Assembly: GCA_045107045.1 (NCBI GenBank)
Contig: JBGCFR010000017.1
Location: 70,916 to 134,915 of the forward strand
Source: Putridiphycobacter sp045107045
GTDB taxonomy: Bacteria; Bacteroidota; Bacteroidia; Flavobacteriales_D; Crocinitomicaceae
Reading direction: 5' to 3'
Length of the DNA: 64,000 nt
Part shown: in pieces, positions 10,161 to 17,650 of the stretch
Layout of the letters: each line of letters opens with the position of its first letter
Position numbering within the stretch: position 1 is the stretch's first letter
Notes under the pieces: model-generated
The model's input: only the letters and a program-made list of their open reading frames with translations
Database searches by the model: none
What the model was told of the DNA's origin: nothing
Position numbers and translations under genes: made by a program

Positions 10161-11186
10161 CTAAAAGTGTTTCCAACCTTGCGCCTTAATCTCCTGAACA
10201 GTTCCACCTTTTTCAACTATTTGCACACCTTCATTTTTGTTACTAAAGTGTCCAATAATTGAAAAGTGATTATTGGCCTTAATTTTTTCAAAATCAGTTT
10301 GCTTAATCGAAAATAGTAACTCATAATCCTCACCTCCATTTAATGCACAGGTTGAAGGTACAAGGTTGAATGTTCTTGCAGTATTAAATGTCTCTTGATC
10401 AATTGGTAACTTATCTTCGTATAATGTGGCTCCTAAATTACTAGCATTCGCAAGATGAAGTATTTCAGAGGCTAAGCCATCTGAGACATCAATCATTGAT
10501 GTAGGCTGAATACTTAGGTCCTTTAAAAAATGAATAATGTCTTTTCTTGCCTCAGGTTTTAATTGCCTTTCTAAAATATAATCAAAACCTTCTAACTCAG
10601 GCTGCATCTCAGGGTTGTCCTTATATACCTCTTTTTCTCTTTCAAGTACCTGTAAGCCCATAAATGCGCCACCTAAACTTCCACTAACAACAATTAAATC
10701 ATTTTCTTTAGCTCCAGATCGATACGTAATTTCTTCTTTCTTTACTTCGCCTAGGGCGGTAATAGAAATAATTAATCCTGATGTCGAAGAAGTGGTATCA
10801 CCACCAATTAGGTCTACTTTATACAATTCACATGCAGTTTTTATACCTTTATATAGCTCTTCAATTGCTTCAACAGAAAAACGATTAGATATGGCAATTG
10901 AGACTGTGATTTGAGTAGCATCACCATTCATAGCATAGATGTCTGATAAGTTAACCATAACTGCTTTATAACCCAAATGTTTTAGGGGTGTATACATTAA
11001 ATTAAAATGAACACCTTCAACTAACATGTCGGTAGACACTAACATGTATTTATCTCCACAATCAATAACAGCACTATCATCACCAATACCTTTTATGGTT
11101 GTTGGATGCAAATTTTCAAAATCTTTAGTGATTTGATCGATTAAACCAAACTCACCTAATTTTTCTAATTCAGTTCTATTGCTCAT
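10161..11186 (-). CDS. thiL: thiamine-monophosphate kinase
   Basis: This 341-residue protein is ThiL, which phosphorylates thiamine monophosphate to thiamine diphosphate with ATP in the cytoplasm. The family motifs are in order: IGDDSAVID near residue 38, STDMLVEGVHF with the metal-binding Asp, LIGGDTTSS near 125, MIDVSDGLASE near 225 and NGGEDYELLFS near 285. The length is normal for the family. It is a single-gene unit here, convergent with the adhesin gene. A good -7 element lies at 11203-11210. The start MSNRTELEKLGEFGLID is the usual one. Confidence 0.96.
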   Translation of the reverse strand: MSNRTELEKLGEFGLIDQITKDFENLHPTTIKGIGDDSAVIDCGDKYMLVSTDMLVEGVHFNLMYTPLKHLGYKAVMVNLSDIYAMNGDATQITVSIAISNRFSVEAIEELYKGIKTACELYKVDLIGGDTTSSTSGLIISITALGEVKKEEITYRSGAKENDLIVVSGSLGGAFMGLQVLEREKEVYKDNPEMQPELEGFDYILERQLKPEARKDIIHFLKDLSIQPTSMIDVSDGLASEILHLANASNLGATLYEDKLPIDQETFNTARTFNLVPSTCALNGGEDYELLFSIKQTDFEKIKANNHFSIIGHFSNKNEGVQIVEKGGTVQEIKAQGWKHF

Positions 11187-11202
11187 TATTGAATGTTTTT
11201 TG

Positions 11203-11210
11203 CAAAGTTA
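11203..11210 (-). promoter_or_regulatory. -7 promoter element for thiL
   Basis: The minus strand reads TAACTTTG, a perfect TAnnTTTG match, 16 nt upstream of the thiL ATG. No -33 TTG was found at the expected distance. Confidence 0.55.
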
Positions 11211-11398
11211 ATACATCTTGACAATAACAGCCTACCGGTCACAATTTCATTGTGTCTTTAGTTTAAGTTAATTCATGTAAAATAATAACCTGTTTTTGCA
11301 AAAAATGCAAAATTGAGGATGTAGTAGCGAAATTCAATTATTAGGAACGAATCTTTTTGATGAATTTTGTCCTATAATTAATATTAAACAAAAGAATT

Positions 11399-11569
11399 AT
11401 GAAAAATAGAATTAAAAAACAAATTGTTTGGATTTTACCAATCTTTACAATGGTATGTTCATTTTTTTATATTGGTGTTGCCGTTGAAAAAAATGTTGAA
11501 TTATTAAGTCAAAACGACGCGAATGTAAGTCAAATCGCTTCCTCTCTAAAAACAACAATAATTAAATAA
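11399..11569 (+). CDS. small single-pass membrane protein (56 aa), hypothetical
   Basis: This is a short plus-strand gene, ATG at 11399 to TAA at 11567-11569. The protein starts MKNRIKKQIVWILPIFTMV, a basic N-terminus followed by one strongly hydrophobic segment (about residues 9-27), then a short polar tail with VEKNVELLSQND. An AT-rich leader and a strong terminator 4 bp after the stop support a real transcription unit. I recognise no family. It could be a membrane-anchored micropeptide. Whether it is translated is an inference from the context. Confidence 0.6.
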   Translation: MKNRIKKQIVWILPIFTMVCSFFYIGVAVEKNVELLSQNDANVSQIASSLKTTIIK

Positions 11570-11573
11570 AATA

Positions 11574-11608
11574 AAAAGAGCCAGCAGTCTAGTACTGCTG
11601 GCTCTTTT
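11574..11608. terminator. strong bidirectional terminator between small ORF and fumC
   Basis: A perfect 15-bp inverted repeat (AAAAGAGCCAGCAGT and its complement) flanks a 5-nt loop at 11589-11593. A-runs and T-runs on both sides make it usable from both the plus-strand small gene and minus-strand fumC. Confidence 0.9.
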
Positions 11609-11628
11609 ACTCACGTAATTTTGATTTC

Positions 11629-13023
11629 TTATAATGAACCAATCATTTTTTTTGGGTCTACCCAATTATCATATTCTTCAGCCGGAACATAGCCTAGTCT
11701 GATGGCTTCCTCTCTTAAAGTGGTTCCATTTTTATGTGCAGTATTTGCAATTTCAGCGGCTTTATAGTATCCGATTTTTGTATTTAATGCGGTTACAAGC
11801 ATCAGTGAATTATTTAATAACTCTTCAATTCGTTTATAGTTAGGCTCAATGCCTTGAGCGCAGTGCTCATCAAAAGAGGCACATGCATCTCCAATCAATT
11901 CGGCAGATTGCAATACGTTATAAGCCATCATTGGTTTGAATACATTTAATTCGTAGTGACCTTGAGCACCTCCAATTGTAACCGCTACATCATTTCCCAT
12001 TACTTGGGCGCAAACCATTGTTAAGGCTTCCGCTTGAGTTGGGTTTACTTTTCCTGGCATAATTGAAGAACCTGGTTCATTTGCAGGAATAATAATTTCT
12101 CCAATTCCTGACCTAGGTCCAGAGGCCATCAATCTGATATCGTTTCCAATTTTATTTAAGGATACAGCCAATTGCTTTAAAGCACCATGCGTTTCTACAA
12201 GTGCATCATGGGCGGCTAAAGCTTCAAATTTATTGTCAGCTGTAATAAAAGGTAACCCAGTAAATTCGGCAATATATTTTGCCACCAAAACATCATAACC
12301 TTTAGGCGTGTTTAGTCCTGTGCCTACAGCAGTTCCGCCAAGGGCAAGCTCAGATAAATGTGACAATGTATTCTTTAGAGCCTTAATTCCATGATCTAAT
12401 TGTGACACGTATCCGGAAAACTCCTGACCTAAAGTTAATGGTGTAGCGTCCATTAAATGAGTTCTTCCAATTTTAACCACATCTTTAAAATCATTCGATT
12501 TAGACTTTAGAGTATTCCTTAACGCTTCAATACCAGGAATCGTCTTTTCAATGATCATTTTATAACATGCAATATGCATTCCAGTAGGGAAGGTGTCATT
12601 CGAAGACTGAGACTTATTTACATCATCATTTGGTGACAATGTTTTTTCTCCTTCTCCAATTTTATGCCCTGCCAATTCATGTGCCCTATGAGCTATCACT
12701 TCGTTTACATTCATATTCGATTGTGTTCCTGAACCTGTTTGCCAGATAACTAAAGGGAATTGATCATTCCATTTATTGGCTAATATTTCATCACAAACGG
12801 CAGCAATAGCATCTCGTTTTTCAGTTGGCAACACTCCTAATTCATTATTTGAATAGGCAGCGGCTTTTTTCAAATAGGCAAAACCATGCACCACTTCCAA
12901 AGGCATACTAGCTGATGGGCCTATTTTGAAGTTATTCCTTGAGCGTTCAGTTTGAGCACCCCAATATTTGTCGGCTGGCACTTTTACTTCTCCTATTGTA
13001 TCTTTTTCAATTCTGAAATCCAT
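11629..13023 (-). CDS. fumC: class II fumarate hydratase
   Basis: This 464-residue cytoplasmic enzyme interconverts fumarate and malate in the TCA cycle and needs no iron-sulfur cluster. Its opening MDFRIEKDTIGEVKVPADKY is typical. Substrate-site motifs are visible: GSGTQSNMNVNEV near residue 100, SSNDTFPT near 140, GTAVGTGLNT near 235 and the superfamily signature GSSIMPGKVNPTQ near 320. The length matches FumC. It is transcribed alone from a TACTTTTG element at 13057-13064 and ends at the perfect terminator 11574-11608. Confidence 0.97.
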   Translation of the reverse strand: MDFRIEKDTIGEVKVPADKYWGAQTERSRNNFKIGPSASMPLEVVHGFAYLKKAAAYSNNELGVLPTEKRDAIAAVCDEILANKWNDQFPLVIWQTGSGTQSNMNVNEVIAHRAHELAGHKIGEGEKTLSPNDDVNKSQSSNDTFPTGMHIACYKMIIEKTIPGIEALRNTLKSKSNDFKDVVKIGRTHLMDATPLTLGQEFSGYVSQLDHGIKALKNTLSHLSELALGGTAVGTGLNTPKGYDVLVAKYIAEFTGLPFITADNKFEALAAHDALVETHGALKQLAVSLNKIGNDIRLMASGPRSGIGEIIIPANEPGSSIMPGKVNPTQAEALTMVCAQVMGNDVAVTIGGAQGHYELNVFKPMMAYNVLQSAELIGDACASFDEHCAQGIEPNYKRIEELLNNSLMLVTALNTKIGYYKAAEIANTAHKNGTTLREEAIRLGYVPAEEYDNWVDPKKMIGSL

Positions 13024-13056
13024 GTTTTGCTATTTGATGTTTAAAAAATTAATATA

Positions 13057-13064
13057 CAAAAGTA
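13057..13064 (-). promoter_or_regulatory. -7 promoter element for fumC
   Basis: The minus strand reads TACTTTTG, a perfect TAnnTTTG match, 33 nt upstream of the fumC ATG. Confidence 0.5.
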
Positions 13065-13166
13065 AGCATAGTTTTACTTTTTTTAATGGATTTAAAAAGA
13101 CGAATTATATTGAGAAAAATCAGAAAAAAATTATCTACAACAGTGTATCAGAATAAAAAATCCTAT

Positions 13167-13174
13167 TATATTTA
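13167..13174 (+). promoter_or_regulatory. -7-like element for the 55-aa membrane protein
   Basis: TATATTTA matches TAnnTTTG at all but the last base and lies 17 nt before the ATG at 13192. Confidence 0.35.
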
Positions 13175-13191
13175 CGGAAAAATTAGACAAC

Positions 13192-13359
13192 ATGGTTTTT
13201 GGTGCAACTTTAGGAACAGCTTTATTTTTAGTGATTGGTTTAATGGCCTTTTGGCTACTAGCTTTCTTAATGGGGTTTGCAATTCCATTTTGGGTGACTA
13301 TTGGAGCAATGCAAATGTTGCGCCCCAAACGATTAACTGATCAAGAAGCAGAAGATTAA
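13192..13359 (+). CDS. small membrane protein (55 aa), hypothetical
   Basis: The gene runs from ATG at 13192 to TAA at 13357-13359. The protein has two closely spaced hydrophobic segments (about residues 5-24 and 26-40, beginning MVFGATLGTALFLVIGLMAF) and a charged tail ending LTDQEAED. Longer overlapping frames exist here on both strands but lack protein-like composition. This frame has a plausible -7 element upstream and a clean terminator 18 bp downstream. It is divergent from fumC. No family is recognised; likely an inner-membrane micropeptide. Confidence 0.65.
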   Translation: MVFGATLGTALFLVIGLMAFWLLAFLMGFAIPFWVTIGAMQMLRPKRLTDQEAED

Positions 13360-13377
13360 TTCTACTATATTATATTC

Positions 13378-13402
13378 AAAAGGGAAACTAAGTTTCCCTT
13401 TT
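13378..13402 (+). terminator. terminator after the 55-aa membrane protein
   Basis: AAAAGGGAAAC and its perfect complement flank a 3-nt loop (13389-13391) and are followed by a T-run. Confidence 0.8.
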
Positions 13403-13447
13403 TTTGTGCTTTTACTTTTCAAATTTTAGTCAACTCATGTAATTAAT

Positions 13448-13455
13448 TATCTTTA
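13448..13455 (+). promoter_or_regulatory. -7-like element for the regulator gene
   Basis: TATCTTTA is a near match to TAnnTTTG, 22 nt upstream of the ATG at 13478. Confidence 0.35.
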
Positions 13456-13477
13456 TGCAGCGACAAATAATATTAGA

Positions 13478-14506
13478 ATGCAAAAGTTAGATATTCAAGA
13501 AGCCTTACTACAAAAAGTAGAAGCAGCCCTTCCGGAAAACGAAAAATTAGTGGATGTTATAATGGATCTTCTAAATGTTAGCATGGATGCTGCTTATAGA
13601 AGAATGAAAGGGAAGGTGGCGCTAACCATATTTGAAACGCAAATACTCCTTGATGCGTTTGATTTAAGTCTAGGTAATTTAGGTAGCTATAAAAAAGATA
13701 AGATTATATTTGACTATAAGCCATTATCAAGAATTAATTTCAATTTTGAAAGTTACATAACTGGACTTAGAGATAGTTTAAGCGAAATTAAAACCTTAAA
13801 AAGCCCAGAACTATTTATTAGTATTAATGAAACTCCTGTATTCCAATTATTTAACTTCCCTCATTTAACTCGGTTTAAGTTCTTTTTTTGGGCAAAATCA
13901 TATTTGCAAATCCCAGAGTATATCAATGCTAAATTTAAACGAGAAAAAATTGATAAGCAAGTGCTTTCAATTGGTATAGAAGCACATAATATATACATGT
14001 CAATGCCAAGTACAGAGTTATATTGTTCTGAAACTTTAAAAGGGATTTTAAAACAGATAGAATATTACTATGATTCAGGTGTTTTTGAAGATCCTGAATA
14101 TGCAATTGAGCTATTAGATAATGTATCAAGTTTAGCAAAGCATATTAGTCATCAAGCTGAAGTTGGTCATAAATTTGTGTTTGGAAATGAGCCAAATTCA
14201 GCTGAGCAAACTAAGTTTAAGATGTTTATGATTGATACATATTTACCTGATAATACCTATTATGTGAAGCATGAAAACGGGGCATTGACCTATTTTTCAC
14301 ATAATATTATGAATTTTATTATGACACAAAACCCGGATTACAATTCTGATACTAAAATGATTTTAGATCGGTTAATTGATAATTCTAATCAAATAAGCGA
14401 AACAGGGATTAAAGAAAGAGCTAAGTTTTTTAATGCTATGGAAAAAGCAATTGATCAGTTAAGAAAGAAAATTAGATTTTCGATTCAGCTGAATGATGCA
14501 GAATAA
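13478..14506 (+). CDS. putative DNA-binding regulator with N-terminal HTH-like domain
   Basis: This is a 342-residue cytoplasmic protein. Residues about 15-65 (KLVDVIMDLLNVSMDAAYRR, then MKGKVALTIFETQILLDAF) look like an XRE/BetR-type helix-turn-helix, with the recognition-like helix around SMDAAYRRMKG. The remaining ~270 residues are helix-rich and contain no enzyme motif that I recognise. No signal peptide or membrane segment is seen. The gene stands alone between two terminators. I infer a transcriptional regulator with a large C-terminal sensing domain, but its target and ligand are not visible. Confidence is high for the gene and moderate for the role. Confidence 0.7.
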   Translation: MQKLDIQEALLQKVEAALPENEKLVDVIMDLLNVSMDAAYRRMKGKVALTIFETQILLDAFDLSLGNLGSYKKDKIIFDYKPLSRINFNFESYITGLRDSLSEIKTLKSPELFISINETPVFQLFNFPHLTRFKFFFWAKSYLQIPEYINAKFKREKIDKQVLSIGIEAHNIYMSMPSTELYCSETLKGILKQIEYYYDSGVFEDPEYAIELLDNVSSLAKHISHQAEVGHKFVFGNEPNSAEQTKFKMFMIDTYLPDNTYYVKHENGALTYFSHNIMNFIMTQNPDYNSDTKMILDRLIDNSNQISETGIKERAKFFNAMEKAIDQLRKKIRFSIQLNDAE

Positions 14507-14537
14507 AAAAAAGCAAGTCTCAGACTTGCTTTTTTTT
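14505..14537. terminator. bidirectional terminator between convergent genes
   Basis: A-run, AGCAAGT, loop CTCAG, ACTTGCT, T-run. It serves the plus-strand regulator and possibly the minus-strand gene 14551-14982. Confidence 0.8.
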
Positions 14538-14550
14538 ATTGAGTTTATTT

Positions 14551-14982
14551 TTACGCTTGCTTGTCCTCATTTTTTTTTGGCAAATAACTCCAAACAATGA
14601 ATAGTAGAATAGCGCCTAAAATTACTTTGCCACCCATTTTATTCCATAGAGACAAAGGACTTCCTTCAAATTTAGCATCATGATTTTCTGTTAAATATGT
14701 TTTTTCTTCATCCGTTAAATCATAATATGTGTCTTCATTATCATTAACTAAACAATATTCACCTTCATAATTCCATAATGGTATCCAAACAATATTAATT
14801 TGCTTATATCTATAACCAACATTTAGAGGAGCCTCATCTTCTCCATAAAATTCTGTTTCGGCTGGTAAATCAACTGTTGTTTCAATATATTCACATGGGA
14901 AGCATACTGGAATTCTTGCTTTAGCATTCAATGAATGGTTGACTATAAATAGCATTAGAGTCGAAAAGATCATTTTTTTCAT
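14551..14982 (-). CDS. exported membrane-anchored protein, hypothetical
   Basis: This is a 143-residue protein with a signal peptide (MKKMIFSTLMLFIVNHSLNA). It has a CFPCEY cysteine pair just after the likely cleavage site and an extracytoplasmic middle rich in Asp/Glu. A C-terminal transmembrane helix (GGKVILGAILLFIVWSYL, about residues 115-133) is followed by a lysine-rich cytoplasmic tail. The topology suggests a periplasm-facing domain anchored in the inner membrane. No family is recognised. It is divergent from the gene at 15188. Confidence 0.7.
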   Translation of the reverse strand: MKKMIFSTLMLFIVNHSLNAKARIPVCFPCEYIETTVDLPAETEFYGEDEAPLNVGYRYKQINIVWIPLWNYEGEYCLVNDNEDTYYDLTDEEKTYLTENHDAKFEGSPLSLWNKMGGKVILGAILLFIVWSYLPKKNEDKQA

Positions 14983-15082
14983 AGTTAATCGTTTTAGTTA
15001 GACAGCTAATTTGGGAATAATTATTTAGAAAAGAAAAGAAAAGGTATAATATAGAGGGCTGAATGATTATTAGTATTGAATG

Positions 15083-15115
15083 AATTCATTTTCGCATTTT
15101 CCGCAAAAATGAATT
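15083..15115. promoter_or_regulatory. inverted repeat in a divergent promoter region
   Basis: A 13-bp stem (AATTCATTTTCGC with GCAAAAATGAATT, one mismatch) flanks the 7-nt loop 15096-15102. An outer ATTGAAT/ATTCAAT pair lies at 15075-15081 and 15127-15133. It lies between two divergent genes, about 40 bp upstream of the -7 element at 15157, so it is a candidate operator. Confidence 0.4.
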
Positions 15116-15156
15116 TTACTTGCAATATTCAATTTAATTCGGCCCTATGATGTCCG

Positions 15157-15164
15157 TAATTTTG
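15157..15164 (+). promoter_or_regulatory. -7 promoter element
   Basis: TAATTTTG is a perfect TAnnTTTG match, 23 nt before the ATG at 15188. Confidence 0.55.
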
Positions 15165-15187
15165 ACATAACAAATAAAAACAATGTT

Positions 15188-16435
15188 ATGAAAAATTTAT
15201 TATTAATACTGACCTTACTAACTAGTTTATGGTCTTTTCAACAAACAAAAAGTAAACCAACAATTGCTGTTGCTAATCCTAATGTAGAGGGATTAAGTTT
15301 AACCCCAACATTAGCAGCTAAATTAATTCAATTGGAACTGATTAAACTGGATAAGTTTTCAGTTTATGATGAGTTTGATATGGCTGAAGTAATAAAAAAT
15401 GATTCGGACTTTGCAGCAAATTGCTTTGGTATTTCATGTCTATCTAAAATGGGAACTAAGTTAAATGTAGATTATGTTGTTTCCGGCAGTTTTAATGGAT
15501 TAGGTAATAAAATTGCCATTTCGTTAAAATGGATTGATATAAAGACTGGGACTTTACATAAGTCTATGGTGCGTGAATTTGATAATCAAGAAGCTGAAAT
15601 TCAAAGAATGATTGAGGTATTACTTAAAGAAATGACGGGAGCTGAAATTGATAATGTTCTAGCAGATAGACTTAAATTTAATAATGAAATAATTACTTCA
15701 AACAATTTAGGAAGAGTAAATAATTCCGGACCGCGAATTGGTTATGCTGTTATGGTTGGTGATTTTAATGAGTTTGCCACTCGACCAACAAATCAAGGAG
15801 GTCTAGATATTTTTCCAGGTGTAAGCATGATCGGGTATCAAGTAGAAAAACAATATGTCGGAACTGAGAATTTTTCTGCATTGGTTGAAGGAATTTTTAA
15901 TGTGTCGGGCCTAGAACAAGGGCAGTTCATACCTTCTATTACGTTGTTAAATGGATTTAGATTTGGAAAAGCTGGTTGGGAATTTGCATTTGGACCTGGT
16001 TTTGGACTTAAGAAAGTGTCTCAAGGTTTTTTTGATAAGGACAATCTGTTTGGTAAAGGAGCAGGTGCGTACTTTTCGCAAAGAGATTGGGCAAACTATG
16101 CCACTGATAATTTTCAAAACACGACAGATTCAACTTATTATGATGACAATGGTAATTTTACAAGTCCATCTCCTGATGGGGTAGCCAATGACAGAGGCAC
16201 TGAGGACCCAGGATCATACATTTATAAAGAAAACCTTGACAGCAGAGGTGAGTTCAAGGTTAATACCACTTTCCTATTTGCTTTCGGACGAACCTTCCAG
16301 GCAGGAGCACTGAACATACCAGTTAATGTATTTTATTCATCTTCAAAAGGAGGTGGTTTGACGGGTGTATCAATAGGTTTTAATGTCATTACTAACAAAG
16401 CAAGAATTAATACCGAAAATGATCCTTTTAATTGA
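15188..16435 (+). CDS. exported protein: CsgG/LpoB-like N-terminal domain plus probable outer-membrane region
   Basis: This is a 415-residue protein with a signal peptide (MKNLLLILTLLTSLWSFQQ). Residues about 25-140 follow the pattern of CsgG/LpoB-type alpha-beta domains: KPTIAVANPNVEGLSL, then LIQLELIKLDKFSVYDEFDMAE, DYVVSGSFNGLGNKIAISLKWID and TGTLHKSMVREF. From about residue 180 it becomes Gly- and aromatic-rich with alternating strands (GPRIGYAVMVGDF, LNGFRFGKAGWEFAFGPGFGL), which suggests an outer-membrane barrel-like or surface region. The exact function is unknown; it may be part of an envelope secretion or anchoring device. The gene has its own promoter and a strong terminator. Confidence 0.65.
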   Translation: MKNLLLILTLLTSLWSFQQTKSKPTIAVANPNVEGLSLTPTLAAKLIQLELIKLDKFSVYDEFDMAEVIKNDSDFAANCFGISCLSKMGTKLNVDYVVSGSFNGLGNKIAISLKWIDIKTGTLHKSMVREFDNQEAEIQRMIEVLLKEMTGAEIDNVLADRLKFNNEIITSNNLGRVNNSGPRIGYAVMVGDFNEFATRPTNQGGLDIFPGVSMIGYQVEKQYVGTENFSALVEGIFNVSGLEQGQFIPSITLLNGFRFGKAGWEFAFGPGFGLKKVSQGFFDKDNLFGKGAGAYFSQRDWANYATDNFQNTTDSTYYDDNGNFTSPSPDGVANDRGTEDPGSYIYKENLDSRGEFKVNTTFLFAFGRTFQAGALNIPVNVFYSSSKGGGLTGVSIGFNVITNKARINTENDPFN

Positions 16436-16464
16436 TGGTTGCTAATCGTTTGTAGTTTAACCAG

Positions 16465-16493
16465 AAAAGTCAGACAGTCAATGTCTGACTTTT
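16465..16493 (+). terminator. terminator
   Basis: AAAAGTCAGACA and its perfect complement flank the 5-nt loop 16477-16481, with a T-run at the end. Confidence 0.85.
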
Positions 16494-16557
16494 TGCGTTT
16501 TTTGCAAATCATTTTATCTACTGTGTAATTCAATTACTAGAACCGCTAACATGTCAG

Positions 16558-16565
16558 TAAATTTG
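16558..16565 (+). promoter_or_regulatory. -7 promoter element
   Basis: TAAATTTG is a perfect TAnnTTTG match, 23 nt before the ATG at 16589. The same 23-nt spacing occurs at 15157 and 26057, and this helps choose the ATG over the upstream TTG at 16568. Confidence 0.5.
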
Positions 16566-16588
16566 TCTTGTTACAAGATAGGATCAAG

Positions 16589-17059
16589 ATGAAAAAAGTG
16601 ATTTGCGTTATATTGATATTGATAATGAACTCATTCTTATTTGGACAGAATCAAAATATAGTTGAGGATGATTATCAAATAGGGATGTTGAATCAATCAA
16701 GTTCGGAGAGAGGATTTATTTATAACTTGAAAAAAAAGAAAATGGGATTGAAGGTGTCAACTTTGCCATTTTATTCTGAAGGTCATAAAGTATATTCAAG
16801 TATGGGAGTGTCAGGATTGTTTAACTTAAAAAATAAGAATAGAACGGTAGTGTATAGTTATGCAGGAGTCCAGAGTATTTCTACCAAAATTGGTAAGAAG
16901 GCAAATCATTTGAATCTAAGTGCTGGCCTTGGAGTAAATACCAAACTGCAGTCATCTATCGAATTACTTTGCCAGGTAGGTTATAGTAATCTTAACAGTT
17001 TTCAATCAAATCAATTGTCAACTGTTGTTTCTGAAGTTGGATTCTACTATTTTTTTTGA
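16589..17059 (+). CDS. small outer-membrane barrel-like protein, hypothetical
   Basis: I take the ATG at 16589 (MKKVICVILILIMNSFLFGQ, a signal peptide), which gives 156 residues. The TTG seven codons earlier would bury the signal peptide behind charged residues. The mature part has alternating strands (KVYSSMGVSGLFNL, NHLNLSAGLGVNTKL, SSIELLCQVGYSNL) and ends in YYFF. A terminal aromatic residue is usual for outer-membrane barrels. No named family was recognised. It is too short for a full 16-strand channel; a six- to eight-strand barrel is possible. Confidence 0.6.
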   Translation: MKKVICVILILIMNSFLFGQNQNIVEDDYQIGMLNQSSSERGFIYNLKKKKMGLKVSTLPFYSEGHKVYSSMGVSGLFNLKNKNRTVVYSYAGVQSISTKIGKKANHLNLSAGLGVNTKLQSSIELLCQVGYSNLNSFQSNQLSTVVSEVGFYYFF

Positions 17060-17150
17060 TAGTTGGGTTAGTAAATTGATTTTGAAGCCTTTTAATTATC
17101 CAGTTAATTAAATATTTCTATATCTTAGTCAAAATCTGTACTTATTAATA

Positions 17151-17582
17151 ATGAATAAAGGAATATTTATTGTCTTTGCACTAACTGCTTTATTTTCTTG
17201 TAATAAGGATCAGAAAGTCGTTAGGACTCTTGACGGTAAGTGGCTTGCATCTAGTTTTGTTGTCTCTTCTGACCAGCTTTCTGTTGATTGGGTAAAAGCA
17301 GGAATTACATATAAAATGCAATTCACAAAATGTGAATTGAAAGATGAAGAAAGCTGTGATGCAATTATAACCGCTTCTTCTGCTGGAGTTAATCCAGAGA
17401 TAAGTAATGCAGAGTATAGAGTTTATAATGATGGAACTTTAATAGAGTTTACTGGCTCAGGTTATAGTCTGCTATCTATAGATTACATACCTTTGTCTAT
17501 AGATAAGTTAACTAAATCAGCATTAATTTTGTCTTATGATGATGGAGATATAGATTTAATAATTACCCTTGAAAAACAATAA
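17151..17582 (+). CDS. lipoprotein, possibly lipocalin-like
   Basis: This is a 143-residue lipoprotein. The signal peptide ends in a lipobox (TALFSC, Cys at about residue 17) followed by NKDQ. A RTLDGKWLASSF segment after the lipobox resembles the G-x-W motif of small Bacteroidota lipocalin-like lipoproteins. Strands and one further cysteine pair (KCELKDEESC) follow. The function is unknown. It is convergent with dnaK across a hairpin. Confidence 0.6.
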   Translation: MNKGIFIVFALTALFSCNKDQKVVRTLDGKWLASSFVVSSDQLSVDWVKAGITYKMQFTKCELKDEESCDAIITASSAGVNPEISNAEYRVYNDGTLIEFTGSGYSLLSIDYIPLSIDKLTKSALILSYDDGDIDLIITLEKQ

Positions 17583-17596
17583 AATTTTAGTTCCAA

Positions 17597-17622
17597 AAAA
17601 GCCCCGACTATAAATGTCGAGG
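17597..17622. terminator. terminator between convergent lipoprotein gene and dnaK
   Basis: GCCCCGAC and GTCGAGGC pair with one mismatch around a short AT-rich loop, with an A-run before and a pyrimidine run after. Confidence 0.6.
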
Positions 17623-17650
17623 CTCTCTTGAATTATAAAGAATTGAATCC

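Noticed and set aside
11293..11304. Palindrome TTTTTGCAAAAA in the thiL-small ORF gap
   Set aside because: A 12-bp A/T-rich palindrome is expected by chance in such AT-rich sequence, and nothing ties it to a gene.
13086..13340. Longer frames on both strands over the 55-aa membrane gene (13086-13340 plus, 13131-13328 minus)
   Set aside because: They are basic and non-conserved in look, lack a good leader, and overlap fumC promoter DNA. The 13192-13359 frame fits membrane-protein composition and the terminator.
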